Made by a program: the position numbers and the translations under genes. The notes beneath the pieces are model-generated. The model was not told the origin of the DNA and searched no databases. It saw only the letters and a list, made by a program, of their open reading frames with translations. A stretch of 64,000 bases of DNA from Demequina globuliformis (GTDB lineage Bacteria > Actinomycetota > Actinomycetes > Actinomycetales > Demequinaceae): the NCBI RefSeq assembly GCF_000975155.1, contig NZ_BBRG01000001.1, positions 1,533,647-1,597,646 on the forward strand, read 5' to 3'. This document shows positions 1-10,689 of the stretch, in pieces. The first letter of the stretch is position 1. Every line of letters starts with the position of its first letter.

Positions 1-3000
1 GGATTGGTCGTTCGCGCACCGTGAGGCTCCGATGGAGGGTGTGCCGGACAAGAACTACTCGGCGCGTTTTGAGCGCACGGTGAGTGTGGATGCGGGGACG
101 TATGTGTTCTCGCTGGTGCACGATGACGGTGCGCGGTTGTTGATTGACGGTGTGGTCGTCTATGACGGGTTTGCGCGGTCCTCGGGTGACGAGGGTAAGT
201 CCGTGGCGGTGCCGCTGACGGCGGGCGACCACGAGGTCGAAGTGGAGTACTTCCAGCAGTATTACGGCGCGAAGTTGTCGGTTGAGTGGGAGCTGCTGCC
301 GCCGCAGGAGTGTGCGGCCGATGCGTGGTCGGTGTCGTATTTTGCGGGTACTGCGTTGCAGGGGTCACCGATTGCGCGGGATTGCCTGACGGATCTGGAC
401 TGGCAGTTGGCTACTGGTGAGGCTCCGGTTGCGGGGGTCGCGGCGAAGAACTACTCGGCTCGGTTCAAGCAGACCATTGATGTTCCTGCAGGAATCTATG
501 AGTTCTCGTTGTCGCATGACGACGGTGCGCGCCTGTTGGTTGATGGTGTGGTGGCGTATGACGCGTTCGTGCCCTCAAGTGGCAACGATGTCAACACCGT
601 CGCGGTGGCGTTGACCGGTGGCGAGCACGAGATCGAGGTGGAGTACTTCCAGCAGTTCTACGGCGCAAAACTGTCCCTCGACTACGAGGCGGTCAGCCTG
701 TCGGACACCACCGCACCCCCCATTCCGGTGGCGGTGTCCGCCACCGCGACGGGCGAGGGCATCGACATCACCTGGGATCCCGTGGTGGCCGATGATCTTG
801 CCGGGTACAACATCTACCGTGGGGCAGATGCGGGGGTCGCCCCGGACTCTGCCACCAAGGTCAACGACGCGATCCTGACGGCAACGTCGTTCACCGACCC
901 GACCGCGCTGGCTGGCACCGAGTACTTCTATGTGGTGACGTCGGTGGACCACACCGGCAACGAGTCCAACGCGTCGAGCGCGGCCTCAGCTGAGTTGGAC
1001 GGCACCGCGCCGCCTGCCCCGGCGAGCGCGAACGCCTTTGCGGGGGAGACGAGCATCGCCTTGTTGTGGGGCTCCGTGAGCGCGGACGACCTCGAGGGGT
1101 ACAACGTGTACCGGGGGACAGCGGCCGGGGTGTCCGTCTCACCTGGGAACAAGCTCAACTCGATTCCGACGACCAGCACGAGCCTGATTGACGCTGACGT
1201 CGTGGCGGGCGTGACGTACTACTACGTCGTGACCGCAGTCGATTCCAGCGGCAACGAGTCTGCTCCGTCGAACGAAGTTTCCGGTGCTCTACCGAACGAC
1301 GATGAGCCTCCTGCGGCACCACAGAACGTGACCGCGGTAGCAGCGGACGCGGAAGTGGTCTTGTCGTGGGACGCCGTCGACGCGGGCGACCTCGCGGGCT
1401 ACCGCGTGTACCGCTCGCTTGAGACGGGTGCGTACACGGGTGCGGTGGCCGTGACCGGGGAGGAGCTGCTTGACTCCCCGACCTTCACGGACACCAACGT
1501 CGACAACAACACGACGTACTTCTATCAAGTAGTCGCGGTCGATGGCAGCGGCAACGAGTCAGATCCGTCGAACGAGGTCATCGCCACCCCGCGTGTGCCG
1601 AACACGACGGACATCAGCGTCGACTTCACCGCCACGGACGCGGCGCCCGAAGACGGCTTTGTCGCAGACTGGGGCCAGCCATACGGAGCGCGGACTAGCC
1701 CGGGGCAGGGTTCTGGGCTCACCTATGGGTGGGTCGACGCCGACGGCCACGAGCTGTCGCTCGTGGGCAACGGGCGCGACCGCGCGCGGCCAGCGGTGGA
1801 CTCCAACCTCAACACGATCATTCACATGCAGTATGGGGATGTCGACGGGGGCAATGGCACCAACGGTGTGAAGACGCCTGGTGCGTGGGAGATCGCCGTT
1901 CCCGGCGGACTCTATGAGGTCACGGTCGCCGTCGGCGACCAGATGGGTGCCGATTCTTACGACTCGGAGCACACCGTCAATGTTGAGGGGTCTGTGGCAA
2001 TCAACGAGTTCCAGGGCACCGCTGCCCAGGAGTTTGAGACTTACACGGCGACAGTGGGCGTATGGGACGGCAAGCTCACGCTTGACGCTCTTGGTGGCGT
2101 CAACACCAAGCCCGCGTACGTGGAGATCCGCGGCATCGAGTTTGACCGTCCGCACGTCGACACGGTGAACCCGCTCAACCGTGCGCTCGACGCTGACACC
2201 ACCGGGGGCGTGGCCGCCACGTTCGCGCGAGTTCACTCCGGCGGCGGCGTGAACGACCAAACCATGCCGGGCAATGTCAAGGTCTTTAACGTCGCCACGG
2301 GCGCGGAGGTGCCCGGCTCGGTCAACACTTCTGGCGGAAACGACACCATCAACTTCGATCCTGATGGAGAGTTTGCCCCGAATACGACGTACCGCTTTGA
2401 GGTGTCGTCGGAGGTCGAGGACCTGTTCGGCAACCCGTTCGTGCCGTTTACGTCGATCTTCAGGACCGGCGACGGAGTCATTGTTGGTGGCGAGGAGTTC
2501 ACCCCACTGACGAACATCGCTTTCGAGAAGGTGCAGATCGATCTTCCTGAGGTCGACAAGTACTGGGCGTCGTTCGCGTTCGGACCGGACGAGCGCCTGT
2601 ATGGCACCACGATTGGGCAAGGCCTGTTCCGGTTCGACGTCGACGAGCAGACCGGTGAACTGTCCAACATGACGGACCTGGGCTACCAGGGCTACGCGAT
2701 GATCGGCATCCTGTTCGATGAGTCGAGCACCGCGAGCGACCTCAAGGTGTGGGTCACCAAGACCTCCGCGAACGTGGGCAATGAGCAGAACCAGTTCATC
2801 AGTGCCATTAGTTTGCTGACCGGCGACGAGCTTCAGAACGAGAAGCAGGTCTTCACAGGCCTGCCGCGGTCTCAGTCCGACCACCTGACCAACTCGATGG
2901 TGTACGGCCCCGAGGGTGACATCTATGTCCTCCAAGGCTCGAACCAGGCCGCAGGCGACCTCGACAACTCGTGGGGACAGCGAGGCGAACAACTGCTCAC

Positions 3001-6000
3001 CGCGGCGTTGTTGAACTTCGACCCCGACCACGCCCGTATCCAGGCGTCGCTCAACGACGCTCAGGGTGACAACCCCTTGCTGGTGCAGACTGCGCCGTCC
3101 GGTAACACCGGCGAGGATGTGCGAAATGGCTTTAACGCTGCCTCTCCGTACAACCCCTTCGCGGCCGGCGCGCCGCTTGAGATCTACGCCACCGGCATCC
3201 GCAACGCGTACGACCTCACCTACCACTCCAACGGGCACATTTACGTGGCGACCAACGGCACCGCTGGCGGCGGGAACTCGCCCGGCGTGAACTACAACGC
3301 CGCGAATGACACATGGACCCGCGTCGCGGCCCCCGGCATTCCTGGCTTTAGCAGTGTGAACGGGCAGGACCTCACCCAGGCCTGCCGCGCGCGCGAGCAG
3401 TGGGACCCCACGTTCGTGCCACGGTCTGTGCCGGCCATCAGCAACCACCCGACCCAGCGTGACCACCTCTACGACGTGGTGAAGGGTGGCTACTACGGTC
3501 ACCCGAACCCCACCCGGTGTGAGTTCGTACTGCATGAGGGCAATGACCCCGCCAACCCGCCGCAGTGGGCGGGCCAAGGCGGAAGCAAGTACGCCTCGGG
3601 CGTGCTGCCCGAGTCGCACTACGACGGTGTCGCGTACGACTTTGAGTACAACAAGAGCCCGAACGGCACCATCGAGTACACGAGCAAGACCTTTGGTGGC
3701 GCCCTCGAGGGGCGGATCATTGTGGTGCGCTTCTCTAACAACAACGACCTGATCTTCCTCCAGGCCGATGCCGTGACGGGCAAGATCCTGGGAGGTCAGA
3801 CAGAGGTGGGCATCACCGGCGTGCCCAACAGCACCATCGCGGGCGTGGGCGGCTTCAACGATCCGCTCGAGGTCGTCGAGGATGTCCGTAACGGCAACCT
3901 CTATGTCAACCAGTACGACCGCGCCGGTAGCAACCAGGCGCTGTACCTGCTGCGTGTGCCCGCCAGCCAGCGGGCGGCGAAGGTCACGGCTGATCGCGAT
4001 GAACTGGTGTACTCCGCGGTGACCAGCAACGGCGCGCTGGTCGATTCGACTGCGGCGCACCGCACGGATGTCGAGGAGCTCACCATTACCAACGAGTCCT
4101 CCGAGCCGCAGTCCCTCACGCTCGACATCGCCGGCGCTCACGCGGCCGAGTTCTCGATTGACGGCACGGTGCCAGCGAGTCTCGCGTCCGGGGCGTCGGT
4201 CACGCTCAGTGTCCGGTTTACGCCAGGGACCACGGCCGGCCAGCGACAAGCGGAGCTGAACATCGCCGGTGGAGACTCGAACGTGGTGGTGCCGCTATAC
4301 GGCCTTGCGATGGCAGGCATCCAAGGCGGCAACGAACCCACCTTCGCCGAGGTGATGGGCACGCTGGGCTACGGCGTCGACGTTGGCTGGACCAACCTCG
4401 CTGGCGGGATGAGCCCTGCAGCGAAGGGCGACGAGGTCCTCGAGCCGCTCTTTGTGAAGGCCGGGACTGCTCCGGTCACGTGGACGCCGCTCGCGCACTA
4501 CGCCCCCGGCGATCTGGTGAGTTTTGGCTGGTACACCGGTGAGGGCACACAGAGCGAACGCTCGGTGCTTGGCACCATGGACGGCCGCGTCAACGTGGGC
4601 GGGTACCAGTCCCTGTTGCCGCCTTACGGGGAAGGGTCGACGCCGACCTTTGACCCTGCGGGCGAGACCTTCGGCTTCTACTACTACTCGCCGTTCTTTA
4701 CCCGCTACGGCTTCACTGAGGACCGCTTGAACTCCCCAGCGTCCGAGGCGCACAGGGCTCGCATCTACCCCGCCAAGAACCGCAACGGGGTGACGATTCC
4801 GAACGCGTACCTGATTGCCTTCGAGGACGCTGCGAACGGCGATTACCAGGACTACGTGTTCCTTGTGAGCGGCATCAAGCCGGTGACCGACACAGGCTCG
4901 GGCGGCTCCGCGATCAAGGTGGACTTCACGACCGCCACGGGAGACCTGGCTCCGGGATACCTGCGTGACTACGGTCAGGCGTTCGGTCCAAAGACCCGCG
5001 CGGACCAAGGCAGTGGATTGGTGTATGGCTGGAAGGGACAGACCACCGAAGACGACCTCGACATCTCCGTGGGCGGTACTACCCCCGGCAACGGGCGCGA
5101 TCGAGGCACCGCGCAGGCAGACATGAGGCTAGACAGCATCATGCACATGCAGCCGTCGGGACTGCCTAACTTCAACGGCACGCCGCTGGACGCGTACTGG
5201 GAGTTGCAGGTGCCTAACGGTGAGTATGAGATCACGGTCGGCGTGGGCGATGCCCAGCCGGGCAACGACCCCGAGAACCACGTCATCAACGCGGAGGGCG
5301 AGACCATCATCAGTGGCTTTGTCCCCAGCGGAGCCAACGGTCAGAACTCGCGCCACACCATTGCCAGCGGCACGGTCGAGGTCACTGACGGTTTCTTGAC
5401 CATCGACCCGGTCGGCGGCACCAACACCAAGATCGCTTTCGTTGACGTGGTGCCCGTGGGTGACACGGGTTCCGACCCGTCGGACGGTGCTCAAGTGAAG
5501 ATCAACTTCCAGCCCGCGACGGCTCCAGTGCCAGACGGCTGGACCGCGGAGATTGGTGAAGCGTTCTCGACCGAGCGTGGCTTTGGGTGGATGGATGAGG
5601 CCACCGACGAGCCTGTGGCTCGCATTGCGGCGACACGCTACCGTGCCGGCGCGCTGTCGGGCATCGCGTACCCCAGCGACGAGCGCCTGAAGACCTATGC
5701 GTTCCTCGACAACTCGACGCAGCCCGACTACACCAGCGGCTACTGGGAGTACCTGGTTCCGAATGGCACGTACCAGGTCGCCCTGTCCGTCGGTGACGCC
5801 AACTACATTGACTCAACGCACAGCGTGACGGTCGAAGGACAACCGGTCATCAACGGCTTTGTGCCGACCGAGCAGACGCCTTTCCAGACGGGAATCCGGA
5901 CGGTCACCGTGACAGATGGGCGCCTCACCGTGGCCAATAGCGGGGACAACTCGAAGATCAACTGGATCTCGATCAAGGGCGACGGACTCGATGGTGGCCC

Positions 6001-9000
6001 CACCGAGGAGGCCCAGGTGAAGGTGAACTTCCAGCCCGCGGCGGCGCCCGTGCCTGACGGGTGGACCGCAGAGACCGGCCTTGCCTTCACGTCTGACCGT
6101 GGCTTCGGCTGGTTCAATGCGGCGAACGACCAGGCTGTCGAGCGCAGCATCGCGACGCGGTACCGGACCGCGCCACTGTCCGGCATCGCGTACCCCGCGG
6201 ACCCGACACTTCAGACATACGCGTTCCTCGACAACGTGACTCAACCCGCGTACACCGACGGGTACTGGGAGTACGCCCTCCCCAACGGAACCTACGAGGT
6301 CGAGCTGTCTGTCGGTGACGCCAACTACCTGGATTCCGTTCACCAGGTCTACGTCGAGGGCGATGTCGTCATCGACGGATTTGTGCCGACAGCGGGCGAG
6401 CCGTTCCAGACCGGGAGCGCCACGGTCGAGGTCACGGACGGGCGCCTCACCTTGTCGACCGACTACAGCGCAGTCGTCGACAATCTCATTGAGGGCAATA
6501 CCAAAGTCAACTGGATCACGATCTCGGGAGAGGGCCTTGAGCCGAGCGTCCCCACCACGACGGCGCATGTGACCTTCCAGCCAGCAGCGGCACCCGTGCC
6601 CCAGGGGTGGACGGCGGACACGGGCGCGGCCTATAGCGCCGCTGCAGGTCAGGGCTGGCTCGTTAGCGGGCAGCCCGCGGACCGTTCAGCGCAGACACGG
6701 TTGCGTGCCGCACCGGCGGGAGACCCCTTACGTCAAGGGCTCATCCTCATGCAAAACGTCACGACGACCGGCAGCACCATCACTGGCGGCAGCGTGGGTC
6801 ACTGGGAGTACGACCTCGCCAATGGCGTGTACACCGTGACGGCGTCAGTGGGTGACGGCGAATACGACGACTCGATCCACGGCCTCGAAGCTGAGGGAGT
6901 GGCGCTCGTGACCGGCTTCGAGCCGACCGCAGCGACCCCGTTCGCTACAGGCACGGCGCAAGTCGTCGTCACCGACGGCAAGCTAACGCTCGTCCCCACG
7001 GGCGTGAACACCAAGATGAACTGGATCACGATCACGGGGCAGGCACTCGCTGACCCCAGCATCGTCGTCGAAGTCAATAACGAGCCCGTCAACGACACGT
7101 ACGAGGGCGGTGTGGCCGTGGTCGCAGCGACCGCCGTGCCCGCATCCGGATCGACAGTCGAGTCGTTCACCTATTCGATCAACGGTGGCGAGGAGATCGA
7201 CGTCGACGGTGACTTTGAACTGTCAACGCCGGGAGAGTACGAGGTCGTGTTCTCGGTGACGGACTCCGAGGACCGGACCGCGCAGCGCACCGTTGATTTC
7301 ACCGTGCTGAACATTGGCGGCACGGTGGAACTGACGAGCGCTCAGGCGCCACGCCAACCCAATGGCGAACCCCTGGCGGGCATGCGCGATGACCTGCTGG
7401 TGATGCACCGCATGAACGGCGGAACGACCAACGGCTCGGGGACGCTGCTGTACCGCTCCTACGACTCCGCGACAGTCGAGGTGGCGAACACCGGCACGCG
7501 CGACCTGCGCATTACCGAGCTCAGCATCAGCGGACCGCAGGCGGGGCAGTTCCAGCTTGTGGATCCGCCAGCACTGCCGCTGTTCATTGAGCCCGGCGAT
7601 TCCGTCGACCTTACCGCCCAGTTCATCGGATCCGGCGGCGCGAAGGGCATGAGGACGGCAACGCTGAACATCGCGTCGAGCAACGTTGGAGCCGCGACGA
7701 CGCAGATCGACCTGCATGCCGGATACATGTCCGGGCCGGAGGGAGGCAGCGAGCTGACCCTGGGCCAAGTGATCGACATCTTCGACAGCCAAACATTCGT
7801 GGGAACGGATGGCTCAAACTTGCCGTACGGCTCGGAGAACCACGGCTCCGCCCTCAATGGCGAAGAGGTGCGTTCCGCACTATGGAAGCGGCTGGATGCC
7901 TCCAAGCCTGTGCAGGCTGTGCAACTCGCTGCATTCCACGGGCAAGGCGGGTCGGAGACATTGAGGATCGCGAACTCGTCGGTCTCCATGGCTGGGCTTG
8001 ATGCTCAGTCGCTGTTCCCGAAGACCGGCGGCGGCAACCCGGTGACTTTGTCGCTGAATCCGACGGGCAACTTCGACATCGCGATCAGCGGCCAGACGAC
8101 CAACCGCACCGACTACATGGCGGTCAAGACTTGGCCGTTCAAGGATGCGGCAGGTGACATCGTGCCCGGCTCGTGGTGGGTTGGCCATGACTACATCGCC
8201 AGCCTCAACCAGTGCGGCGTGGGCCCCACGAACTGTGACTTCCAGGACAACATCTACCTGGTGACAAACGTGGTGCCAGTGACGACCGATGCCTCCGCAC
8301 CGGCCGCTCCCGCCGCCCCAGTGGGTGTCGCCGATGAGGCCGGCGTTGACCTCACCTGGGCCGCTTCAGCAGAGTCTGACCTCATGGGTTACCGTGTCGA
8401 GCGCGCGAGCGCTGCGGCCGGCCCGTGGGCGGTGGTCTCGGGTAGCGGAATCGTCACCGGCACCTCGTTCCGAGACACGGCTGTGGGCGCCGCAGCCCAG
8501 ACGCACTACCGGATCGTTGCCGTGGATGCCACGGGTAATGCCACGCCGGGACCTGGCACAGCGGTCGACACGTCGATGATCGAAGCGGCACCCATCCGCA
8601 TCAATGCCGGCGGACCGCAGGTGACTGCGGGTGGGGTGACTTGGCTCGAGGACCAGTTCTTTGTGGGAGGTAAGTCGTTCTCGAACACGTCAATCGCAAA
8701 CATCGGAGGCACCACCAGCGATGTCCTCTTCCTGACTGAGCGCAGTGCGGTCAACAACAACACGCCGTTCTCGTACGCGATCCCGGTCTCTGGAAACGGC
8801 AGCTACCAGGTGATCCTGCACTATGCGGAGATCTATCACAACGCCACTGGCGGCGGCACGGGCGGCTCGCGCGTCTTCTCCGTGAACTTCGAGGGCGGTC
8901 CAGTCGAGATCGTCAACCTCAACTTGAACATGCTGGTAGGCCCCATGAATGCGTACTCCACGACCAACACCGTGAACGTGACGGACGGGGTCCTGAACAT

Positions 9001-9061
9001 CAGCTTTACGTCCACGGTGGACCAGCCGAAGGTCTCCGCGATCGAGGTTGTCAAGAACTAG
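1..9061 (+). CDS. Giant secreted multidomain surface protein (PA14/Fn3/GSDH-like/malectin-like), 5' truncated
   Basis: The frame is open from base 2: codons before the first ATG at 32 read DWSFAHREAP, which matches DWQLATGEAP in the second PA14 unit, so the true start lies upstream. Counting from the ATG (3,009 residues): end of one PA14 domain (1-88), a second PA14 (93-220), three Fn3 domains (225-520), a malectin-like unit (525-706), an Ig-like Big_5 type domain (707-817), a six-bladed-propeller region resembling glucose/sorbosone dehydrogenases (823-1320; GIRNAYDLTYHSNGHIYV), a choice-of-anchor-D-like domain (1323-1427), a DUF4114-like module (1430-1620), four more malectin-like units (1623-2340), an Ig-like domain, second copies of the anchor-D and DUF4114-like modules (2430-2750), an Fn3 (2755-2850) and a last malectin-like unit. 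There is no LPxTG at the C-terminus. It probably binds or processes extracellular carbohydrate; substrate unknown. It ends 22 bp before the glycosylphosphotransferase gene, so co-transcription is possible. Confidence 0.85.
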   Translation, partial: DWSFAHREAPMEGVPDKNYSARFERTVSVDAGTYVFSLVHDDGARLLIDGVVVYDGFARSSGDEGKSVAVPLTAGDHEVEVEYFQQYYGAKLSVEWELLPPQECAADAWSVSYFAGTALQGSPIARDCLTDLDWQLATGEAPVAGVAAKNYSARFKQTIDVPAGIYEFSLSHDDGARLLVDGVVAYDAFVPSSGNDVNTVAVALTGGEHEIEVEYFQQFYGAKLSLDYEAVSLSDTTAPPIPVAVSATATGEGIDITWDPVVADDLAGYNIYRGADAGVAPDSATKVNDAILTATSFTDPTALAGTEYFYVVTSVDHTGNESNASSAASAELDGTAPPAPASANAFAGETSIALLWGSVSADDLEGYNVYRGTAAGVSVSPGNKLNSIPTTSTSLIDADVVAGVTYYYVVTAVDSSGNESAPSNEVSGALPNDDEPPAAPQNVTAVAADAEVVLSWDAVDAGDLAGYRVYRSLETGAYTGAVAVTGEELLDSPTFTDTNVDNNTTYFYQVVAVDGSGNESDPSNEVIATPRVPNTTDISVDFTATDAAPEDGFVADWGQPYGARTSPGQGSGLTYGWVDADGHELSLVGNGRDRARPAVDSNLNTIIHMQYGDVDGGNGTNGVKTPGAWEIAVPGGLYEVTVAVGDQMGADSYDSEHTVNVEGSVAINEFQGTAAQEFETYTATVGVWDGKLTLDALGGVNTKPAYVEIRGIEFDRPHVDTVNPLNRALDADTTGGVAATFARVHSGGGVNDQTMPGNVKVFNVATGAEVPGSVNTSGGNDTINFDPDGEFAPNTTYRFEVSSEVEDLFGNPFVPFTSIFRTGDGVIVGGEEFTPLTNIAFEKVQIDLPEVDKYWASFAFGPDERLYGTTIGQGLFRFDVDEQTGELSNMTDLGYQGYAMIGILFDESSTASDLKVWVTKTSANVGNEQNQFISAISLLTGDELQNEKQVFTGLPRSQSDHLTNSMVYGPEGDIYVLQGSNQAAGDLDNSWGQRGEQLLTAALLNFDPDHARIQASLNDAQGDNPLLVQTAPSGNTGEDVRNGFNAASPYNPFAAGAPLEIYATGIRNAYDLTYHSNGHIYVATNGTAGGGNSPGVNYNAANDTWTRVAAPGIPGFSSVNGQDLTQACRAREQWDPTFVPRSVPAISNHPTQRDHLYDVVKGGYYGHPNPTRCEFVLHEGNDPANPPQWAGQGGSKYASGVLPESHYDGVAYDFEYNKSPNGTIEYTSKTFGGALEGRIIVVRFSNNNDLIFLQADAVTGKILGGQTEVGITGVPNSTIAGVGGFNDPLEVVEDVRNGNLYVNQYDRAGSNQALYLLRVPASQRAAKVTADRDELVYSAVTSNGALVDSTAAHRTDVEELTITNESSEPQSLTLDIAGAHAAEFSIDGTVPASLASGASVTLSVRFTPGTTAGQRQAELNIAGGDSNVVVPLYGLAMAGIQGGNEPTFAEVMGTLGYGVDVGWTNLAGGMSPAAKGDEVLEPLFVKAGTAPVTWTPLAHYAPGDLVSFGWYTGEGTQSERSVLGTMDGRVNVGGYQSLLPPYGEGSTPTFDPAGETFGFYYYSPFFTRYGFTEDRLNSPASEAHRARIYPAKNRNGVTIPNAYLIAFEDAANGDYQDYVFLVSGIKPVTDTGSGGSAIKVDFTTATGDLAPGYLRDYGQAFGPKTRADQGSGLVYGWKGQTTEDDLDISVGGTTPGNGRDRGTAQADMRLDSIMHMQPSGLPNFNGTPLDAYWELQVPNGEYEITVGVGDAQPGNDPENHVINAEGETIISGFVPSGANGQNSRHTIASGTVEVTDGFLTIDPVGGTNTKIAFVDVVPVGDTGSDPSDGAQVKINFQPATAPVPDGWTAEIGEAFSTERGFGWMDEATDEPVARIAATRYRAGALSGIAYPSDERLKTYAFLDNSTQPDYTSGYWEYLVPNGTYQVALSVGDANYIDSTHSVTVEGQPVINGFVPTEQTPFQTGIRTVTVTDGRLTVANSGDNSKINWISIKGDGLDGGPTEEAQVKVNFQPAAAPVPDGWTAETGLAFTSDRGFGWFNAANDQAVERSIATRYRTAPLSGIAYPADPTLQTYAFLDNVTQPAYTDGYWEYALPNGTYEVELSVGDANYLDSVHQVYVEGDVVIDGFVPTAGEPFQTGSATVEVTDGRLTLSTDYSAVVDNLIEGNTKVNWITISGEGLEPSVPTTTAHVTFQPAAAPVPQGWTADTGAAYSAAAGQGWLVSGQPADRSAQTRLRAAPAGDPLRQGLILMQNVTTTGSTITGGSVGHWEYDLANGVYTVTASVGDGEYDDSIHGLEAEGVALVTGFEPTAATPFATGTAQVVVTDGKLTLVPTGVNTKMNWITITGQALADPSIVVEVNNEPVNDTYEGGVAVVAATAVPASGSTVESFTYSINGGEEIDVDGDFELSTPGEYEVVFSVTDSEDRTAQRTVDFTVLNIGGTVELTSAQAPRQPNGEPLAGMRDDLLVMHRMNGGTTNGSGTLLYRSYDSATVEVANTGTRDLRITELSISGPQAGQFQLVDPPALPLFIEPGDSVDLTAQFIGSGGAKGMRTATLNIASSNVGAATTQIDLHAGYMSGPEGGSELTLGQVIDIFDSQTFVGTDGSNLPYGSENHGSALNGEEVRSALWKRLDASKPVQAVQLAAFHGQGGSETLRIANSSVSMAGLDAQSLFPKTGGGNPVTLSLNPTGNFDIAISGQTTNRTDYMAVKTWPFKDAAGDIVPGSWWVGHDYIASLNQCGVGPTNCDFQDNIYLVTNVVPVTTDASAPAAPAAPVGVADEAGVDLTWAASAESDLMGYRVERASAAAGPWAVVSGSGIVTGTSFRDTAVGAAAQTHYRIVAVDATGNATPGPGTAVDTSMIEAAPIRINAGGPQVTAGGVTWLEDQFFVGGKSFSNTSIANIGGTTSDVLFLTERSAVNNNTPFSYAIPVSGNGSYQVILHYAEIYHNATGGGTGGSRVFSVNFEGGPVEIVNLNLNMLVGPMNAYSTTNTVNVTDGVLNISFTSTVDQPKVSAIEVVKN

Positions 9062-9083
9062 CGAGCACCACGGGGGGTGCGGC

Positions 9084-10685
9084 ATGACTGAGCAGTCGGT
9101 GAGGGCGCGGACTCCCGCACGTCCAGGCGGTTCCGCGTTCGCGGTCGCGATGCCTGCTCCGACACTGTCTCCCGTGTCGCTAGGCGGTGTGCGTGCGAGC
9201 GAGCCCCGGCCAGTTGCTGATGCCGCGTCCCCCGTGCGCCGGCAGAGCATGCGGGGCCCGCGCGGTTGGGCCAAGAAGTACCAGCGCCGTCTCGCCATGA
9301 CCGACGCGTTCGTCGTGGCGTTGACCATGATGATCGCGCACGGCGTGAGGTTTGGGTGGGAGCCGCTTGTCCCCGTGTCCGGCGTGAACGCGCCGGCGTA
9401 CATTCTCGTGACGGTAGTGATTGCCGCTGCCTGGGTAGTGATGCTGGGGTGGACAAAATCGCGTGATCCGTCCGTACTGGGCCACGGCCCGCAGGAATTC
9501 CAGCGCGTTGTTCATGCATCGTGGCTCATTTTCGCCAGTGTCGCGCTGGTGGGATTTATGACGCAGTGGCAAATAAGCCGGGGATATCTTCTGGTGGCAC
9601 TTCCGGTCGGGATTGTTTCGCTGCTCGGATACCGCGCCGCGTGGCGCTACTTTGTTCATTCTCAAAGGGACCGAGGCGAGTTGCGGGCGCAGTGTGTGGT
9701 CGTCGGCTCTCCCAGCGGCGCGCGTCAGATGATCGCTCGCCTCAACGCTGTGCCCCGCGCAGGGTACGCCGTCGTGGGGGCGTGCCTGACATTTCCTGAC
9801 ACCACGACCGTGGACCAGGTCGCGGGCGTCCCCGTGCTGGGCGGAACAGAGTCGGTCGCCTCCGAGGCCGAGCGGGTAGGAGCCGAGTACGTCATCGTCT
9901 CCGGCGCGGACGCACTGAACGCTGCGGCAACCAAAGACCTCAGCTATCAACTGGAGCGTGCGGACATCGGCCTTATTGTCGTGCCGGCGATCGTGGACGT
10001 GGCTGGACCCCGGGTGTCGTTTACCCCCGTCGAGGGTCTTCCCTTGATGCACGTGGATGCTCCTCGATTCACGGGTGGAAAGTATGCGCTCAAGGGCGCA
10101 CTTGATCGCATCGCAGCCCTGGTCGCGCTGGTGGTGCTCGCGCTGCCCATGATGGTCGTGGCGTTCGCAGTTGTGCTCGACTCCCGTGGCCCCGTGGTCT
10201 TCAGGCAGGAACGTGTGGGGGTGGGCAGGCGCCCGTTCGTGATGTACAAGTTCAGAACTATGCACGTGGGCGCGGAACGCCAGGTTGCTGAGATGGAGCG
10301 AGAGCGCGGCTCCCAGGTGCCGAACGCCGTGTTGTTCAAATTGAAGCGAGATCCGCGCGTGACGCGGGTTGGCCGGTTCCTGCGCCGGTTTTCCATCGAC
10401 GAGTTGCCGCAACTAGTGAACGTCGTCAAGGGCGACATGTCCTTGGTGGGACCTCGTCCACCGTTGGATCGGGAGGTGCGTCGCTGGGAGAAGAACGTTG
10501 ACCGGCGCCAACTCGTGAAGCCAGGTTTGACCGGGTTGTGGCAGGTCTCCGGGCGCTCAGACCTCGACTGGGAACAGTCAGTCAGGCTGGACCTGTACTA
10601 CGCGGAAAACTGGTCGATTGCTGGCGACTTCGTGATTGTCTGTCGCACGGTGTGGGCGGTCGTGGCGGGCCGTGGCGCGTATTAG
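9084..10685 (+). CDS. Exopolysaccharide polyprenyl glycosylphosphotransferase (priming enzyme)
   Basis: Membrane enzyme of the WcaJ/WbaP class, which transfers a sugar-1-phosphate from a nucleotide sugar to undecaprenyl phosphate as the first step of repeat-unit assembly. The protein (533 residues) has an N-terminal block of hydrophobic helices (about 70-190), a nucleotide-binding-like CoA_binding_3 region (about 200-320, starting VVVGSPSGARQ) and the C-terminal Bac_transf domain (from about 337), with the family signatures FRQERVGVG, MYKFRTMHVGAE, SIDELPQLVNVVKGDMSLVG and KPGLTGLWQVSGRSDL. I chose ATG 9084 because GGGGGG lies 5-6 bases upstream; an in-frame ATG at 9048 would overlap the previous gene and has no ribosome site. 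It is the only priming enzyme in the window and fits the flippase/polymerase genes at 18-21 kb. The sugar is not predictable. Confidence 0.93.
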   Translation: MTEQSVRARTPARPGGSAFAVAMPAPTLSPVSLGGVRASEPRPVADAASPVRRQSMRGPRGWAKKYQRRLAMTDAFVVALTMMIAHGVRFGWEPLVPVSGVNAPAYILVTVVIAAAWVVMLGWTKSRDPSVLGHGPQEFQRVVHASWLIFASVALVGFMTQWQISRGYLLVALPVGIVSLLGYRAAWRYFVHSQRDRGELRAQCVVVGSPSGARQMIARLNAVPRAGYAVVGACLTFPDTTTVDQVAGVPVLGGTESVASEAERVGAEYVIVSGADALNAAATKDLSYQLERADIGLIVVPAIVDVAGPRVSFTPVEGLPLMHVDAPRFTGGKYALKGALDRIAALVALVVLALPMMVVAFAVVLDSRGPVVFRQERVGVGRRPFVMYKFRTMHVGAERQVAEMERERGSQVPNAVLFKLKRDPRVTRVGRFLRRFSIDELPQLVNVVKGDMSLVGPRPPLDREVRRWEKNVDRRQLVKPGLTGLWQVSGRSDLDWEQSVRLDLYYAENWSIAGDFVIVCRTVWAVVAGRGAY

Positions 10686-10689
10686 ACCC

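Noticed and set aside
1559..4249. Long open frame (about 896 codons) on the minus strand
   Set aside because: It lies entirely under the giant surface gene, its protein is Arg/Val/His-rich with no recognisable domain, and it is a mirror of high-GC codon bias.
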